Positions 1-14,929 of a DNA stretch of 64,000 bases are shown here, piece by piece (the first letter of the stretch is position 1; each line of letters begins with the position of its first letter). A program made the position numbers and the translations under genes. The DNA comes from Eudromia elegans (Eukaryota; Chordata; Aves; Tinamiformes; Tinamidae), in contig PTEX01000280.1 of assembly GCA_003342815.1 (NCBI GenBank), positions 3,771-67,770 of the forward strand, given 5' to 3'. The notes under the pieces are model-generated. The model was not told the DNA's origin, did no database searches, and saw only the letters and a program-made list of their open reading frames with translations.

Positions 1-3000
1 TCCACTTCAAGACCTCCTGTGCTGCGCTCCCTCCTCGGGCAAAAGTCTCCCCCGTGCATATTGGGCAGCTTTGTGTCTTTACACTTTCCCATGACAGTTC
101 TTTCCTCAGGACGCTAACGGCAGCGTAGTGCTCAAGTGGAACATTGCAGAACGCTGCAGTACAAGAGGCCATATCTTGACCCAAAACAATGCCCTTTCAC
201 CCTGATCCCACCCACACAGTACTCCCCTGCTCCTGCCTCCTTTTGCTCCAGCACTTCCTTGTCTATGCGTTTGCTATGGCACACATAGCAGGAGAGTGGC
301 TTTGAAGAGGAAACCGGGAGCTGAGCATAGTTTTAAAGAGGAAATCTGGTGCCTTGGTGGTGAGGGTCTTCTATTATGATTATTTTGGTGTTGTGTGTTT
401 CTCCAGCACAACATTAGAGCTTTAGGTTGTGTGGAGGAAGGCAAGCAGAAGCAGCAGAAAAGCGGTGTTGAAGCAAAGGCTTCTCTATTATCATTAGAGA
501 ATATGTGTTCTCTTATATTTGTTAAACGAAACAATGAAGTAGAATTGCAATCGATCTAATTTTTCTTCTTTCCAGGCATCATAGTATGCATTGTCATGGA
601 ATACTCATCTATGCACTGTAATCACTAGCCTCTGCATTCTCATTAAATACTCATTGCATTGGTTTTTAAACAATATGGAAATAGCTTAGAGAAAGTATGA
701 GTAAAACTTTAAATTCACAGAATGAAGCAGTGGGCCAATGATTGATGGAGATATCACAGTGTTATAGGAAGTAAAGTGCATCTCGAGACAGTGCTAGAAG
801 ACTTTCACCAGGTTCTTCAAAAAAAAAATAGAAAAAAGGAAAAATAAAAAAATAAAATAATCAATTATCTCACTGAGATTTCCCAATTGACATCATACAT
901 GGTGATAATGCAATTATCGTATGTGTCTAGCACTGACCAGTTGACTTCAGCTACTGGGGTAATTGAAAGGAATCTCCATTTTGTATGGTAAAAAATAGGG
1001 TCCCAAGAAACATGGTTGTCAAGAAATTCTTATTCTTCTTTGTTGATACAATAATTTTCCCACTGCTTCAATTGCCATCTGCATGACCCTAGGTACTTTC
1101 CAAGAGCAGAACACATATGACATCAGAAGGTTTCAAATATTTTCACAGAAATGTTAATGAAATATACACGCACAAAACAAACAAAAACTTAATCCTTCAA
1201 GTGATAAGTTATGGACAGTGATCCTATGAAATGCAAGTTCTCTATATCATTGCTACCATTACAGTAGAACTTACCAGCAAATAATTTTTCCTCTATCCCT
1301 CTTCTTTTTTTCTTTCCTTTTTTTACGGGGGTGGGGTGAGGGAGGAGGCAGAGGAGGGTAGTAGTGGGGAGCAGTGATGGGAATTTTCATTGGCTGCAAA
1401 GTATTATGGTAAAGATAAATGAGGATGTCGTTCAAGTATCCGAACTATCTGAACTGGCAAAACTAGCATTAAAAAGCATCACAAACCCTTAAGAAATTCA
1501 TGTTTCTTTGCAGAAGTCTGCATTACCTTTTTTCACACTGTTAAGCTTCCAAAAAACAGACAAGTCCACAGAAAAACAAACAGCTGTATTTCTCAAAAAA
1601 ACACACAAAATCTCAGGGAGGGGGAAACATCGTATAGTAATGATTTCTCTACATAATGGTAAAGTGTAGAATCACATCACTCTACCTCGACAAGTATCTT
1701 TGCACATCCCTTCCCCTCCCTGTCATATTTTAGGATATAAAGAAGAAAATATGCACTTTTTTTTTTTTTTTTTTTTTCAAAAGGCCTATGTATGCACCTC
1801 TCCTTCTCAGCCTGTACCATAGCATCCCAGAACACTGTTTTAGGATGTATCAAGCAACCAGCATTGTGCTTCTGGTTCTGTAGGCACAGTTCCTCTTTGG
1901 CAAGTCTTTTTAACACACTCATACACAAACTTCATGCTATGTATGTATCATTAGCAGCTTCGTGGTACATACCTTCAGCCCCATCTCCTTTGTCATGCAT
2001 TGCAAAAAGACAATTTTAAATAAAGAGAATATTCACAACATTACAGAACTAAATGAACTCAGAAAACTCATCCACTTACACTCCTAGCACCTGGGTTAAT
2101 ATCTAAGGAATAAGTGCAGCTTAGCTCAGATAAGGTGATGCCACAGTCCCACCTCCAACCAAAGCCTTATTGCATGCTGTCATTTGTAAATTATAGTGCT
2201 ACTTATGTAGAAGTGCAAGTTTGCCCAAAAATACCTCACCTTCCTTCTATTGCTAAGAATCTGGCAACAGATTTACATATAGTTTATTCTGATCCTTAAC
2301 AGAGAGCAAGATAATCTTTTTTAGGCTAAAAGGTTGTACCATCTTCATCTTTCTTAATTTCTTCTCTATAAAAGTCAGATAAACGGAAGGTGGTAAAGGC
2401 TTAAGTGATCACCTTAAGTGATATTAATTTGACATTTGAATATCACCAAGGAAACAAGAAGTTCTGAATTAATATTAGCAAATGAAGTGTCACATTTTGA
2501 CATCTAGTGATTTTCTGTAGTGAAGAGGAAGAAAAATATTCCCTGCTCTGTATTAATTCATTACGAAAGATACAACTGTGAAAACCTACTGAAAGTGACT
2601 CTGCAAAAGACAGCGTCCCCAAAAGATAAAATCAGTAACCAGCCATGTGAATAACTGCAACTGTTGTCCCAAATTATCTCTTTCACACACAAGTGTGAAT
2701 ATCGTGGTATGTAAAGAAAAACCTTATTTGTAGTCAAGAATGTTATGTGAGTTTTCATCTTAATTATCATCACTGTAAACAAACTTGCATAAACCTGCCA
2801 CAGACACTCTTGTCAGGATACTGTTATTTCCAAAAGATAATCATTTCAGGTAACAGTGAAAGGGTTTTTGCAGGCTTTACTTTGCTTCTGCTTTTAGTTC
2901 AGTATTCCTTTCATGGTATTTCTATGCTTTTTAAGAATTTTCTGAAGAGCACTTCTATAAAAGTATGATTGTGCCTTGTCAGTGGTTTCAGTTTTACTGA

Positions 3001-6000
3001 TTAATGCTGAGAAGTTCTTACAATTAGTGTGTATATTCTCTTCAGAGCACATCCATTTATTCTGCTTATAGCATATGATGAGGGCTCTTTTTTTCAACTA
3101 GGCTTTCAGCTAAGCTCTGTCTTCATTGACTTTCTAACATGCTAAACAAATATCGGTCCTCTCCTGGCTTACAGGAGCTATGTGTGTTTATTAGGACCCA
3201 TAAAACTACGACACAATCTTAACCCCGATTCTGGCAAAATGTTTGTTCAGGTGCATCCTGATAGTAGGCCTTTTCATATTATGGCCTCTTTCAAGCTTAA
3301 ATCTTATTTCAGAAGAACTATCCAAAAGCAGAAATTATGCGTTAAAGTACACCCTTCAAAAATCTAAAGGTCACAATGTATGAATTTTACTGAATTTCAT
3401 ACGTTTAATGAATGTATGAAGTTTTAATGAACTTCTAAGCCCAAAGCAACTGGAAAATGAAAACAGTGGGTATGAAGTATGCACAGTTTAATCCCAGTAC
3501 AATGTGACCACTGTGTCATGGGGAGTACATTATTCACTTGGCACAAGAAGGTTATACTGGCAAGGTTGACACCCAATATTTGTTTCTATTCCTTTCCTGC
3601 TGTTTCTAGTTGCTCTGACATGCATCTTACCCTGACATTTCTACCATAAAATTTTGGCTTTGCTGAAACAATCAGATTCTCAACCACTTCTTTAATTAAA
3701 AGAGGCTGAGACATGCTCGCTGTGTGCCTGGACATTTCCATTCTGAGGTGCAACATGTTTATTTTATTTCCCTCTCTGCAGAAGTGTTTGCACTTAGAAA
3801 CTGGTAGGAAAACCTGTACTTGAAGAAGTCTTCACTAAAACGAATACAGAAAAGTGTGAATTCTTTCTGCTGGACCTCTGAACTTTGACTGAGTTGAATC
3901 AGTCAGTCACAGCTGTACCTGGCCCATGTGGGGCCAGTGCTGCAGTAGCACTTCATGGTGCAAAACAGTGTTTTTCATCTCTAAGCTGCTTCATCTCTAC
4001 ATCTCCATCTGGCTCCATTAGGAATTTTCTTAAGACACTTTCTCTATCAGCATGGCACTCACTGTGACACAACCTAGCTTCATGATCAAGCAAGTCTGAA
4101 GTTGCAAGGCTAGGGGATCTGACTGACTTAGAAAGTCAGCAGCCTGTCAAGAGCTTTTTGAGAAACTTGAAGTCAAATATTTCTTTTTGCTGGTTTATAA
4201 ACTGCTTCAATGTTTTTCAGAATGATAATTTGCTGCCCATGTGGCCAAAAGTCAGTAGTTGAGCACATCAATAAAAAAGAAGAGGTGTGATATGCTCACT
4301 TTTGCCAGTCTCACTTTCTTAATTTCTTTATCTCACATCTGACAGACATAAACCACTAACTGTTAAAAGTTACATGTCTCAAGACATTTCTCAAAAGCTT
4401 GCATTTCCCTTAGGCAATGCATCTGCATTTCCCTTAGGTGAGAGAGCATGCACTTGAGTACACCCCTGGGACTGCAGAAATGCTTTTCTACTTCGGGGTA
4501 GGCTACTACTTAACCTGTCTGACTGCAAAGTATTGACTAAAATGATTAATTTATTCCTTGCTCCAGACATTTTAGCCTGATACGTGCAAGCAGACACTGA
4601 GCATTAGCAAAGCTCAGGATACTACAATAGTTAAATATTATTCAGATTTACTTTCCTTCTTCCTATTCCCTCTTCTCCTCCCCACAAAGGATGTTACCTT
4701 ATGACAATTAACTGTGCTTTATTTAGTTAATTACTCATGATCATACCATTGCTAGAGAGATTTCAACATTTAGGGGATTTTTCTGACTCGGAAAGCCACT
4801 TCTAAAACATCTTCTATAATCCAGCAGCAATTATGTTATTCCCTACTAAAACCATGAGCATGTTGACCCAACTAGACATGTTCTGGCAGCCACAAAGAGA
4901 GAAAAAAATACTTAGCAACAGCAACAACTCCATAGAAACAACATCTGTGGAACAAAAGAAAAATCTACTAGGAACACTTTAAAGGTTCTTTGTCATTTCA
5001 CCACTCTGTCTTGAAATCTTTAATTGTCTCAACAAAATGATTCTAGACAAAAAAAACAATTTTTGACTAAAATAATAAATATACAGCATTTGTAAAAACA
5101 ACAACAAAAAAGTTTTAAAGAGAAAAATTCCTAAAAATCATTAGCCAAGATAATAAAAATTTGCCAGGTAAAGTAGGTGTGGAATTTATTACTGGCATCT
5201 AATTGAGGCTATGAAAAAGTAACTGTCACTTCAGAGTGATCTTTTCTAACTGATTGTACCTAGAAATTAGCTTTTAAATATTTTTATCATAGCATAAATT
5301 TACAAATGAGTACCCTTAGAGACTACTGAGCCTAATTTCCATTCTACCCTCCCTAAGTTAGTATCAAGACACAGGAACTGTTGATGCAAATATATGCTTT
5401 GTAATAAAGTGCAGTAGATGTGGATAAAGATTGTTCTTGCTTCTAATCTCCTCTACTGATTTCGCTGCCTTTTTTTCCCCCCACCTGTTTCCTCTCTGCT
5501 GTTTCATTCTCTGTTCCCATACCTGAAGACACTACCTTTCTACATATCCCTTTCTCTCCTCTTAGTTTACTTTTATCTCTTCCTACCAACTTTTAACTGC
5601 ATCCCAGACCTTCCAGATACCAACATTGCCTTCATTTTCCAAGTCTTTTATTCTATTCTTTCTCAGCATTCTCAGCTGGTCACCTTTCAGCTGGATGCCT
5701 TCATCTGCCTGCACGCAGCTGAACAACCCTGGCAGGGGAGAAGGGAAAATTTCATCACACTCAGCGCTGAAGCCTCTTCTCATCAGGTAGCCAGAAGAAA
5801 TCATTGTGGATAAACTTCTGCAGCTGAGGATGGAGTCATGTATCTCTACACATATCAGAAGCATCAGAGGAAAACCAAAGACCAAATCATCAGCAAATAC
5901 TAATGGCAGGCCTGACAACTCTCCACCTTGCATTGTGTGTGTGGAGAGTTGTCCTCCTGCAACTATAAAAATGTGGCCAAGCTATCAGCAATTGAAAAAG

Positions 6001-9000
6001 CACTATCTTGCATGAACTATCAAAAAAATTTTCCTATCAAGAATGACTTATATAGCCCTTTAACAAATAAATAGCTACATCCAGAAAGAAATATGTTTAA
6101 TTGCTAAGTTGCATTCTCAGGCAAGGTAGCTCACAGAATTTATTTCAAGCTGAAGACTTGCTATATAACGTGTGCAGTCAAATAACTGATTTCTATTTAG
6201 ACATACCTCATATCTTCCATGGTCACCTGCACTCAATTTCAGTGTTTCCTTATAAGGCACAGGCCTCATATATAGTCCTCCTTAAGGTGTTTGTTCATCT
6301 TCTTTTTTAAAAACACAACTTTTCCACAGTTAAGTGTGGTTTCTTGCATGTAACACTGCAGATATGCTACCATTTGAAACAAATAGCTCCTTATTTGGAG
6401 TTACTTCCTATTTGAAATACAATACAAGCAGTACTGCAGCAAGTTGGGTTTTGCATTTTTTAATAACACTTTACTATTTTCTTTAAAATAGATAAAGAAT
6501 AATTGTATCTTTCAGATTTGCTGTAGGGGCAATTTGTCACTGAACTTCCTGTCACCCAGAACTCTACTATATTATACCTCTCAAAGATAAGTTGCAAGTC
6601 AACTCTACCACACTCATTTGAATATAAAATATACTTTAATTGATCCAAAAATGCGCATTTCTTGATTAGAGACCATTGGAGAAAGAAGTTGGGTATATTT
6701 CAACATATTCCCAGAAAATACAGGATATACTCTTGGATACAACCTTACTGTAAGTTTTATCTGCCTTCCAGCACATTGTGAATTAAGAGCTTTGATTTTA
6801 AGATGCTTCAACACATGCTCTTCAACATTCTTTCACAATGATTATGCGAGGTTTTTCTTTTCCTCCACTGTACACATAATTTTCAGAATCCTCTGTGTTT
6901 CTTTGAAAACTTTGTGGGTTTTTTTAAGATCACTATATTTTCCTTTACTCTCTTGTATCATGCTGTCAATAAAAAAATCAGAATGAAGGGAACTCCTATT
7001 CAAAAATAACCTTTCATAGTACATGCTGTGTACAAAACCACACTGCTACCTGGAGATAATAATAAAAAAATCTTCAAAAACCTCTCAAGTAAATATTTTT
7101 AAGAGAAGCAGTGTTTGATTTTTTTTGCATCATGTTTTTAGCTACAGAAAATTCTGTTGCATTTAAATGAATACTTAAGGGCTTTTTTCCCTATAAAAAT
7201 GAAGTTTATAATTTTTATTATGCCAAAGAAGCAATCCAAAATGTTAACACAGTTCTGCCCTATTTAGATAACTTCACAAAAATGCTATTCACAGAAATAG
7301 CAGCAGAGAGCTCAATCAATCACACTCGATAAAAGTTACTATGAATAGACTTTTGAACACAAGACACAGGATCTTATTCCACTATTATCTAAAACTGTAG
7401 AACTGTTTTATTCTACTATGTCTACATTTTCTATCACTACTATATGATTAAAATAGCAAAAGACAGCAAAACAGAATTGAAGAGCTCAGGATTCAGAACA
7501 TGCAACATTTAAGACGAATTTTGCACATATCACATATTGTTGAATATATTAAAGAAAGCAAAATTATTAAAATCAGATCAAAGTTTTACAACTTATTTCC
7601 ACTCATTTAACTGCAGCCTTTTCCTTCTTTCGTCCTTGTCCCCCGAACCAACCTACTGTAATGCTACACTCAAGAGACCAAGCCGGAGAGCCTCTAACAC
7701 AAAAAGCCCGAGAGGGACATTGGAAAGCTGCTGTATGGTATGTGTCTCTTCACCATATTCCTGAAACTAAAGATTCGCAGCTATACAAAATGCATGTGAG
7801 ACCAAGCCAAATCAGCGAGTCCCCTACTAACTTGCTAGCTCAGTTCACTTGGTTTCAGGGACAGCTATTCTCCTCCCCGGGCACTCTTGCATCTTCTCTA
7901 TTATTAATGATATTACTTCTGACATTGTTGTGTTTCTGTGTATCAATAGTTACATGGACACCATGTAACAATCAGGCTACACCAGCAATCTGTTGCTCCA
8001 ATTTTCCATTTGTCATCAAAATAGAATTCAGACTTTGACAATAACTAGCAGAAAGTTCCTTACAATATTAGCAGTGATTTCGGAGGGTGCTACAAAATTA
8101 CACCACACAAAACAACCACACTGTGACTGCTGTTATTCAGGGTACTTGCATCAATATCACCTTAAAAATAAAAACTACTTTGTTATATTATGAACAGTGA
8201 CAACATGATTTGAAACCTAAATCACATCATGAAGCAACATTTAAGGCCTCAGTAAGTGCTGTGCAGCATCTAAGAGGTCAGCAAACAAGATTGTTAAAGA
8301 TGTTTGTCACCCGTAGACCTCTTTTACACCTCATAGAGATTAATCGGAAGGAGCCTGAAAATAGATACACTTGACTTATACAGAGTGAAGGATCCGCTCT
8401 TTGCACTGCAAAATGCTACACATAAGTACTTGATCTTATTTTGTCAAGTGAAATGTAAAAGCATCCATATACTAAGAGCCATCCTGAAAAGAGGATTAAT
8501 TTTATCAAAAGCTCACATAACATGAAAAATGCATGCCTGGGTAGTGCATGTTTCTGAGCAAACAAGTACACATCAGCTATGGTGGACTTCATGACATTTA
8601 AAAGTTATTTTTGGAGCATGATATATATCTTTCCTTTTATTCCTGTATAACTGTGTGCCGTGTTAAGGCTGTGGATTTAGCAGAATTCCTGTAGTGCTTG
8701 TGAGCTAAAATGATTCACAGTATTCAGTCACAGACTGAAATCTAAAAGACTCTTCTGCATTATTGTCCTTGAAGTTCACATCACTTCTACATCTTTGGTT
8801 CTTACATTACCAAGTTAATTTTCACATTTAATGGCTTGTTTTTAGGACAGTTACTATTCTTTTAAAAAAAAATCCTCCTTTTCCTATGCCCAAAAAGAAG
8901 TTTAAATCACGATATTCCTTTTAAAAGCTGAAAATATGTAAGTTTTGCCACTGAATTACTGTCAAATAAATTCTTGCATCTTGGCCTTACTCAGTTGCTA

Positions 9001-12000
9001 TAAAGATGTCTAGATATTGGAGAGAAAACAGATAGTATTTACTATCTACTCCCAAATTCACTGTCCCTAGCAACAAAGCTCATATGATGACAATGGTTAA
9101 ATAGGTCAGGTACCTCTACTGCTGCAGCAGTTAAGCACTGCACTAGTTTTGTGCAGTACTACTTTCCAAAATCATTATCTCTTCAAAAATAAATGTGAAG
9201 ACTTAAACCAGGAATTATCTGAAGTTAATAGTATTAAACTCAGTGCTTCACTTCCTAAAGAAGGCTTCATCCTCCTGAACATTTGCAGCAACTTAATACT
9301 AAACCACAGTTTCATAGACCACATTCAATACTACAGTCTTAAATCTGGATAACTAATTATTGGGGGATTCTTCTTGATCCTCAGAGGTTATTACTTTTTG
9401 CTTTGCAGCAGCATACATTTCTGACTCAATAAGTTTCGTCAGACACAAAGGATGAACTTTTCAGTCTCTTCAAACAGCAATATATATGTTTTCTTGTTCA
9501 GATACAGCCTTTATCTGTTCCATTAATAAATACCACAATAAGCTTCACTTTACATTGTTGGTTTTAAGACAATTCCTTAAGCTGCTTAGTAGCTGCTTTT
9601 ACAAAAGCTTCCACTGTAAGGATACCAAGAAAGAGTTGGACTTGAAAAAAAGGAAAGGAAAAAAAAAATGAAGGAAAAATAAAAAAAGCTTATAGAATGG
9701 TCATGTACCAGGTATTTCTAATTCTTAAAATCATAGCATTTATGTACCTATGAATGTAGACATACTGAAATACATGCAACATTAAACTATATGTTCTATC
9801 TGTAGATTGTCCCAGTTATATTTTATTGCATACCATGTAGCGGCTTGTTTCATAGGAGCAAGCTCTGGTTGGTACCATAGCTGTTCTAGGGTTTAATGGA
9901 GAATGTAGAAAGGCTTTTTGGAAGTGTTTGGTTCTACAGAACAGCTACACAAGCCTCTGCAAACATCCTTATGAGTAGATCCCAATGTTAAAAAGGCTCA
10001 GTGGAATAAAGATCACAGTATTAGGGAGATTGTTCTTTGAGATAATAATTGTCAAGAAAAAACAAAACAAGCCACTCCTGAACACAGTGTTAACAAGAAT
10101 GAAACATATGTTGGAAAATGACATCTGAGCGGCTGGCAAGCACTGTCACCTTGAGTGCAAAGGCAGATGCTACAACACCTGTGGCAGAAGCTAGCTGAGA
10201 GCCAGAGAAAATATAGAAGAAAATAGGAGGACTCAAAAATGGAGACAGAATTTGCATGTCATAGAAGACCTCTGAGATCTGATGATGGAGAGGAAATAGG
10301 ACTCACTTTTCTCTTTCAGTTTGCTGTGCATTTTTTGTCTTACTGGGTGTCTTAAAAGTCACACTCACTCACCCTTCCCTAGACACACAGATGATACTCC
10401 CTTCAGAGAGGAGGCAGTCTGAACTGACACAGTACTAATGAATGAACAGAACTAAACAGTAACTAGTTTCCTAAGTGAGGTTAACTTGAACTAAAACAAC
10501 AACATGATGTGCTTAAAATTTTCTGTTACCCGCATGGAGGTTTTAATTGTCATCTACTTTGGGGATTCTTAGAGAGGAGGCTTTTTCTAGACTGCTTTGC
10601 TGACATCTAGTGATCCTCAGCTCAAACAGCTCCAGTTACATCAGTTTCTAGAAAAACAAAGGTGGTAACAGCACAGCTGCTCCTTTGACTCCATTTGCAG
10701 TAAAATATTTTAAAAAGGCCAAGCTCCTGATTGAGCAGAGTTCTGAATCATCTATCAGCTCACAGATGATGACATGTTAAAAAAACAGAAGTGCAAAGCT
10801 GAAGGGGATAGAGATAGAAGCACACTGAAAAGAAGTAACAGTCCTTCATTCTCATCCATACCTTTTAGAAGGAGGACAGACTCAGTGAAACCTGTCATTA
10901 GCTGCATGCTTTTCCTTCAGTAGCTGCATTTTTTTTAAAAACTGAAACTGCTACCTTCATTTCTCATCAGCTGGATGCCTTGGCTTAGGTATTTTATCCA
11001 CTCAGAACAAAATCCTTCACTTGAGTAAGTAGTTCTTCACTTTCTCTCTTTGACCAAAGGACAATAATAAAACAAATATTTCTAGCTAGACAAGACTTAA
11101 ACAAAGAGTCAGGGATGATGTCCATAACTCTCACTTTCTGGCCCTTGAAACCCTAAGACTAAAGCAGATAATGTACAGAACACTTGTAATTATGTCTATA
11201 ATTGGTATTTTATGCATATAAACTTACCAGTTATCAATGAAAGATAAAACTGTTCAGTTGAAATATCAGCTTTTTATGCAATTTAATCCCTCAGCTACAT
11301 TAGAAGTAATATACTGGAGCATTCTGATCCAGACTTTCATCAAATCTTCAATGTTTTAACAGCTTTTAAATAGTTGCAATTAATTGTCTACAATTGCAAT
11401 GTACACTTCATTGCTTAAATACTTTTAACTGTGATTTATCGAATATTTTGACTAATAATTCAGACATCATGACTTGGTATTTTACACCTTTTCTAATAAT
11501 AATTTTTTAAACTCAAATTCTATTACACTACTCATTACCTTTAATGTTTATAAGTGATTTTTGAGCTGCTAAACCTCAAAGAACATCTCTATCACTAAAA
11601 GCCAATTTCAATATAAAAAGCTGTTCTTTTTAGTTAAATGAAATATGTTTTAATTAGAAATTTGGTATGGAAAACATGTTTTTTTTCTGAACATGTTTAT
11701 ATTATAATATTTTAAGTTCAATTGGACATTTTCTATTTAAAGAAGTCACAGATAATTTTCTGTAATTAAAAGAATACAAAGATTTATATGCCTTTTTTTT
11801 TTCTATTGTGCATAAGCCAGCACAATATAAGTTAATGCTCAATATTTTTCCTGTGCTAAACACATCTCCCTTTAATAATTTCTTCTTATAACAATGAACA
11901 TATAAACAAGTGAATAGATAACAGGCATCTTTGGTTCCTGTTAAAGCAAATTCATTCAGGTTCATATTAATATTATGTTCCATGTAAATCTAAAACTATA

Positions 12001-14929
12001 TAACACCTTTCTATCATCATATTAATATACCTAGTATTGGTTGATCTGAAGACTGTAAAAGTATCAAATCTGATGAACTAAAATATGTATTCATTATAAC
12101 TGACAAATCCAAAATTATTAGACACTTGTACCCTTTATAAAAATAACTATGGGTTTTAAATACTATAATTATGGAAATAACAAATTACTATTGAAAAAAA
12201 TGAGAAGAGAAACAGGGCAGGCAAGATTATTTCATCAAATAAAGTGAGCAGCAGAACTGCTTTTATTTCAAAAGTTACCAACCTCTTATCCTTCTTAATG
12301 CAAGGAACAATATCTTATTGAGAAAAAGCAAAAATGGTGTCTATTGCTGTCCTATTGCTGTCATTTAGGACCAGAATCCTAAATTGTCTAATAATGGCAT
12401 TTATATTCTTTCTATGCTTTTGTAAATAATAACCACCTAATTCTTCCAACATGTCTAATTTCAATATTACTAATGCACAGATACAAGAAAAAGTGAAAAA
12501 GAGAAAAAAGAAAAAAAGGAAAAAGGAAAAAAAGTGATTTGATTGCCACTACCCTTTCATAACAAAATATATGGATGGCATTGGAGATGAAATAATGTAT
12601 TTGGATTTGATATCAAAGTTTGACATACTTGTTCAGTATTTGCCACTAGAACTCTGTCAGCAGCACTGATTTAACCAGACTGAGGAGTCAGGCACATCAC
12701 TTCCACAGGTGAAATACAGTTGAAATATTTTTAATGTACTTAAACAAATGCCTCTGGCAAAGTACAGAAGTAAAAACAAATGAACAAACAAAAAACAACA
12801 AAAAACATAAACAAACAATAGAATAGCAAGTTAGTTACACTATTGTATTTAAAATATATGAAGGTATATGCTTGGTCCTCCTTGTTTCTCATGCAATACG
12901 TAGGCAGCAAACACAATTTCTATAGTGCTGGCACAATACAGTATAATACTAAAGACAATTGATCAAAATTGGAATTAAAAATCAGCCTGAGCTTTTTTAT
13001 GGAACGGAATTCAATTCCATTATAGTATATAATATATCCTATTGAGAAATTTCTCCTATTACGCCTAAAAATATGCCTTAATTGCCTCAATTTATCCAAA
13101 GAGTAAACATATTGATGAACTTCAAACACACTGAAACACACTGAAGACTTGAGATCTCTTCCTTTGGAAGAATCAAGAAAAACTTTATTTGTTTATCTGG
13201 GAAGTAAGGATGACATGCAAAATTTTTAGACAGAAAAAGGAAAACATCCTTCAAGTGCTAAGTGATTTTTATTCTTTCTAAATCATCTTCTTTTTTGGAT
13301 TGCTTTTTTTCTCAGAGTGACAAAAATACCTCCTAAATGCCTTCTAAATGAAAACTCAGCATATCATTGTCTATTCCATGATACACTATCAATTTTTGAA
13401 CTTTATTATTTTATAGTGTAGTGTCCTAAATAAATACAAATCAAGCTTGCAATAAAATTTGAAATAATTTTTTTTCTTTGAAGGCACAAATTAATTTCAT
13501 CTTTGGTTGCAATGGGTTATTTTATCTTCTGCATACTTTATGCAAAGCAATTAAAACAATACTGATATACATGAGCTAGGTTAATGTAAAGGAATTGCTA
13601 TCATTGCTATAGTGTGAGATAAAAGTAAGATTTCTGCATGAATACAGAAAGATATACTGTAACATAAGACATAGTAAGGTCAATTAACATGAAAAAACAC
13701 TTTTCTCACATTTTTATTCAACTTATACAAGCTTTATTCAAGCCTATACAAGCTTTTGTGGACCTTGATTGAGAGACTATATGTATATATATCGGCAATA
13801 CTTGTGGTTTAAGAAGAAATTGCAAAGTAACTGACAAATATTTGCAGAAAATTAATGTAAAACCAGTAGCTAACCTGATACGGTGCCTGTTGTTAAAGCA
13901 TGTTGAGTTCTTTTCACAGATGGTTACAGTTTCATAGCTCCATTTCTCTGTGTAAATGTATTTGTTATAAGATGGTACCTTTGGAAAACAAAAAAATAAA
14001 GAAAACAAACAAAAAACCCACAAGTTCTTATAACAGCAGTCAAACATCTGTTGTTTATTTTCTACTTTTTTATAGTAAAAACTGAAATATAGGTACTTCA
14101 GTTCTCAGCAGAAATAGTGGTTTCACTAGTGAGTTAAGAGGTGCTATCAATTTCAAACAATAGCTCTAAGTGGCAAAATATTATAATTCTTCTTATGCTT
14201 CTCCTCTCATGCTGAGGAACTCTGTAGGAACTTCAGCTCTAATTTGAAATTGAAATTTCACCTCCAAATGAGCTTCAACATGTAAGCAAAAGATAAAATA
14301 GCACGTGCATCACATTGCTCTTTTCAAGCGCAAAAAAAGAGGGAAGGTGAGAGCTTTTCAGCTACGATTTTTTCCTTCCTTCCTCTGGTATCTGTTGTTT
14401 TGATTATGGTTTGAAAATGGAAAACTACCACTGAGTTATATCCTAAATATAGTATTTCCAACTCTGTTGCCAGCACTGGTTTCCTAAATCATATGTTCCT
14501 ATGTCATATGTTCCTAAGTGCCTCAGTGTCTAGATACATCTAGACTGATATTACATAGATGCAATACAAATACGACTGTTAAGAATGGAAGGGCTTTATA
14601 TATGTACTAGTCAAGCCTCATTGAAAGTTTGATAGAAAGTTACTTCTTATGTCCATATACAGTTAATTAGACCAGGATAACTCTCCAAGCGAGCAAGGTG
14701 AAGCAAGAAAGTAATGAAGGAAAAATTCTCTCCCACAGCCAGGCAGAGAAGAGGTGAACTGCCTACAATCTTAATTTCTTGATCAAACAGAATTTGATGA
14801 AGTATAGTTGAAAATGAGAAATATTTTCCATATAAACTAATTAGTACATAGAATGCACCAATTTAAATTTAATTTTTTTTTTTTTTTTTCAACAATGACA
14901 AACATTTCTGAGCCCAGGATCAGTGCAAT
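1..14929. other. Intergenic region without a recognisable gene
   Basis: Nothing here reads as a known protein, tRNA or rRNA. Positions 1-300 are richer in G+C than the rest, with a few CpG pairs, and may be the edge of something outside the window. Visible low-complexity features are a G-rich stretch at 1325-1375, T21 at 1757-1777, an A/G-only tract at 12495-12534, A- and AAAC-rich sequence at 12775-12825, and T17 at 14873-14889. ORFs are mostly under 100 codons, as expected by chance at this base composition. A 125-codon ORF at 7661-8038 is treated separately. Confidence 0.6.
7661..8038 (+). other. Unidentified ORF with a hydrophobic segment
   Basis: A 125-codon ATG ORF whose frame stays open upstream of the ATG to at least about 7580. 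Residues about 77-100 are strongly hydrophobic (TLASSLLLMILLLTLLCFC), followed by a cysteine-containing tail. I do not recognise the family. A decayed retroviral envelope transmembrane region is one possibility, and a chance ORF is equally likely. There is no adjacent gag, pol or LTR that I can see. Confidence 0.2.

Noticed and set aside
5583-5933. A 116-codon minus-strand ORF containing the letters FADD
   Set aside because: The surrounding residues do not resemble a reverse transcriptase and no other LINE motif is near. Treated as chance.
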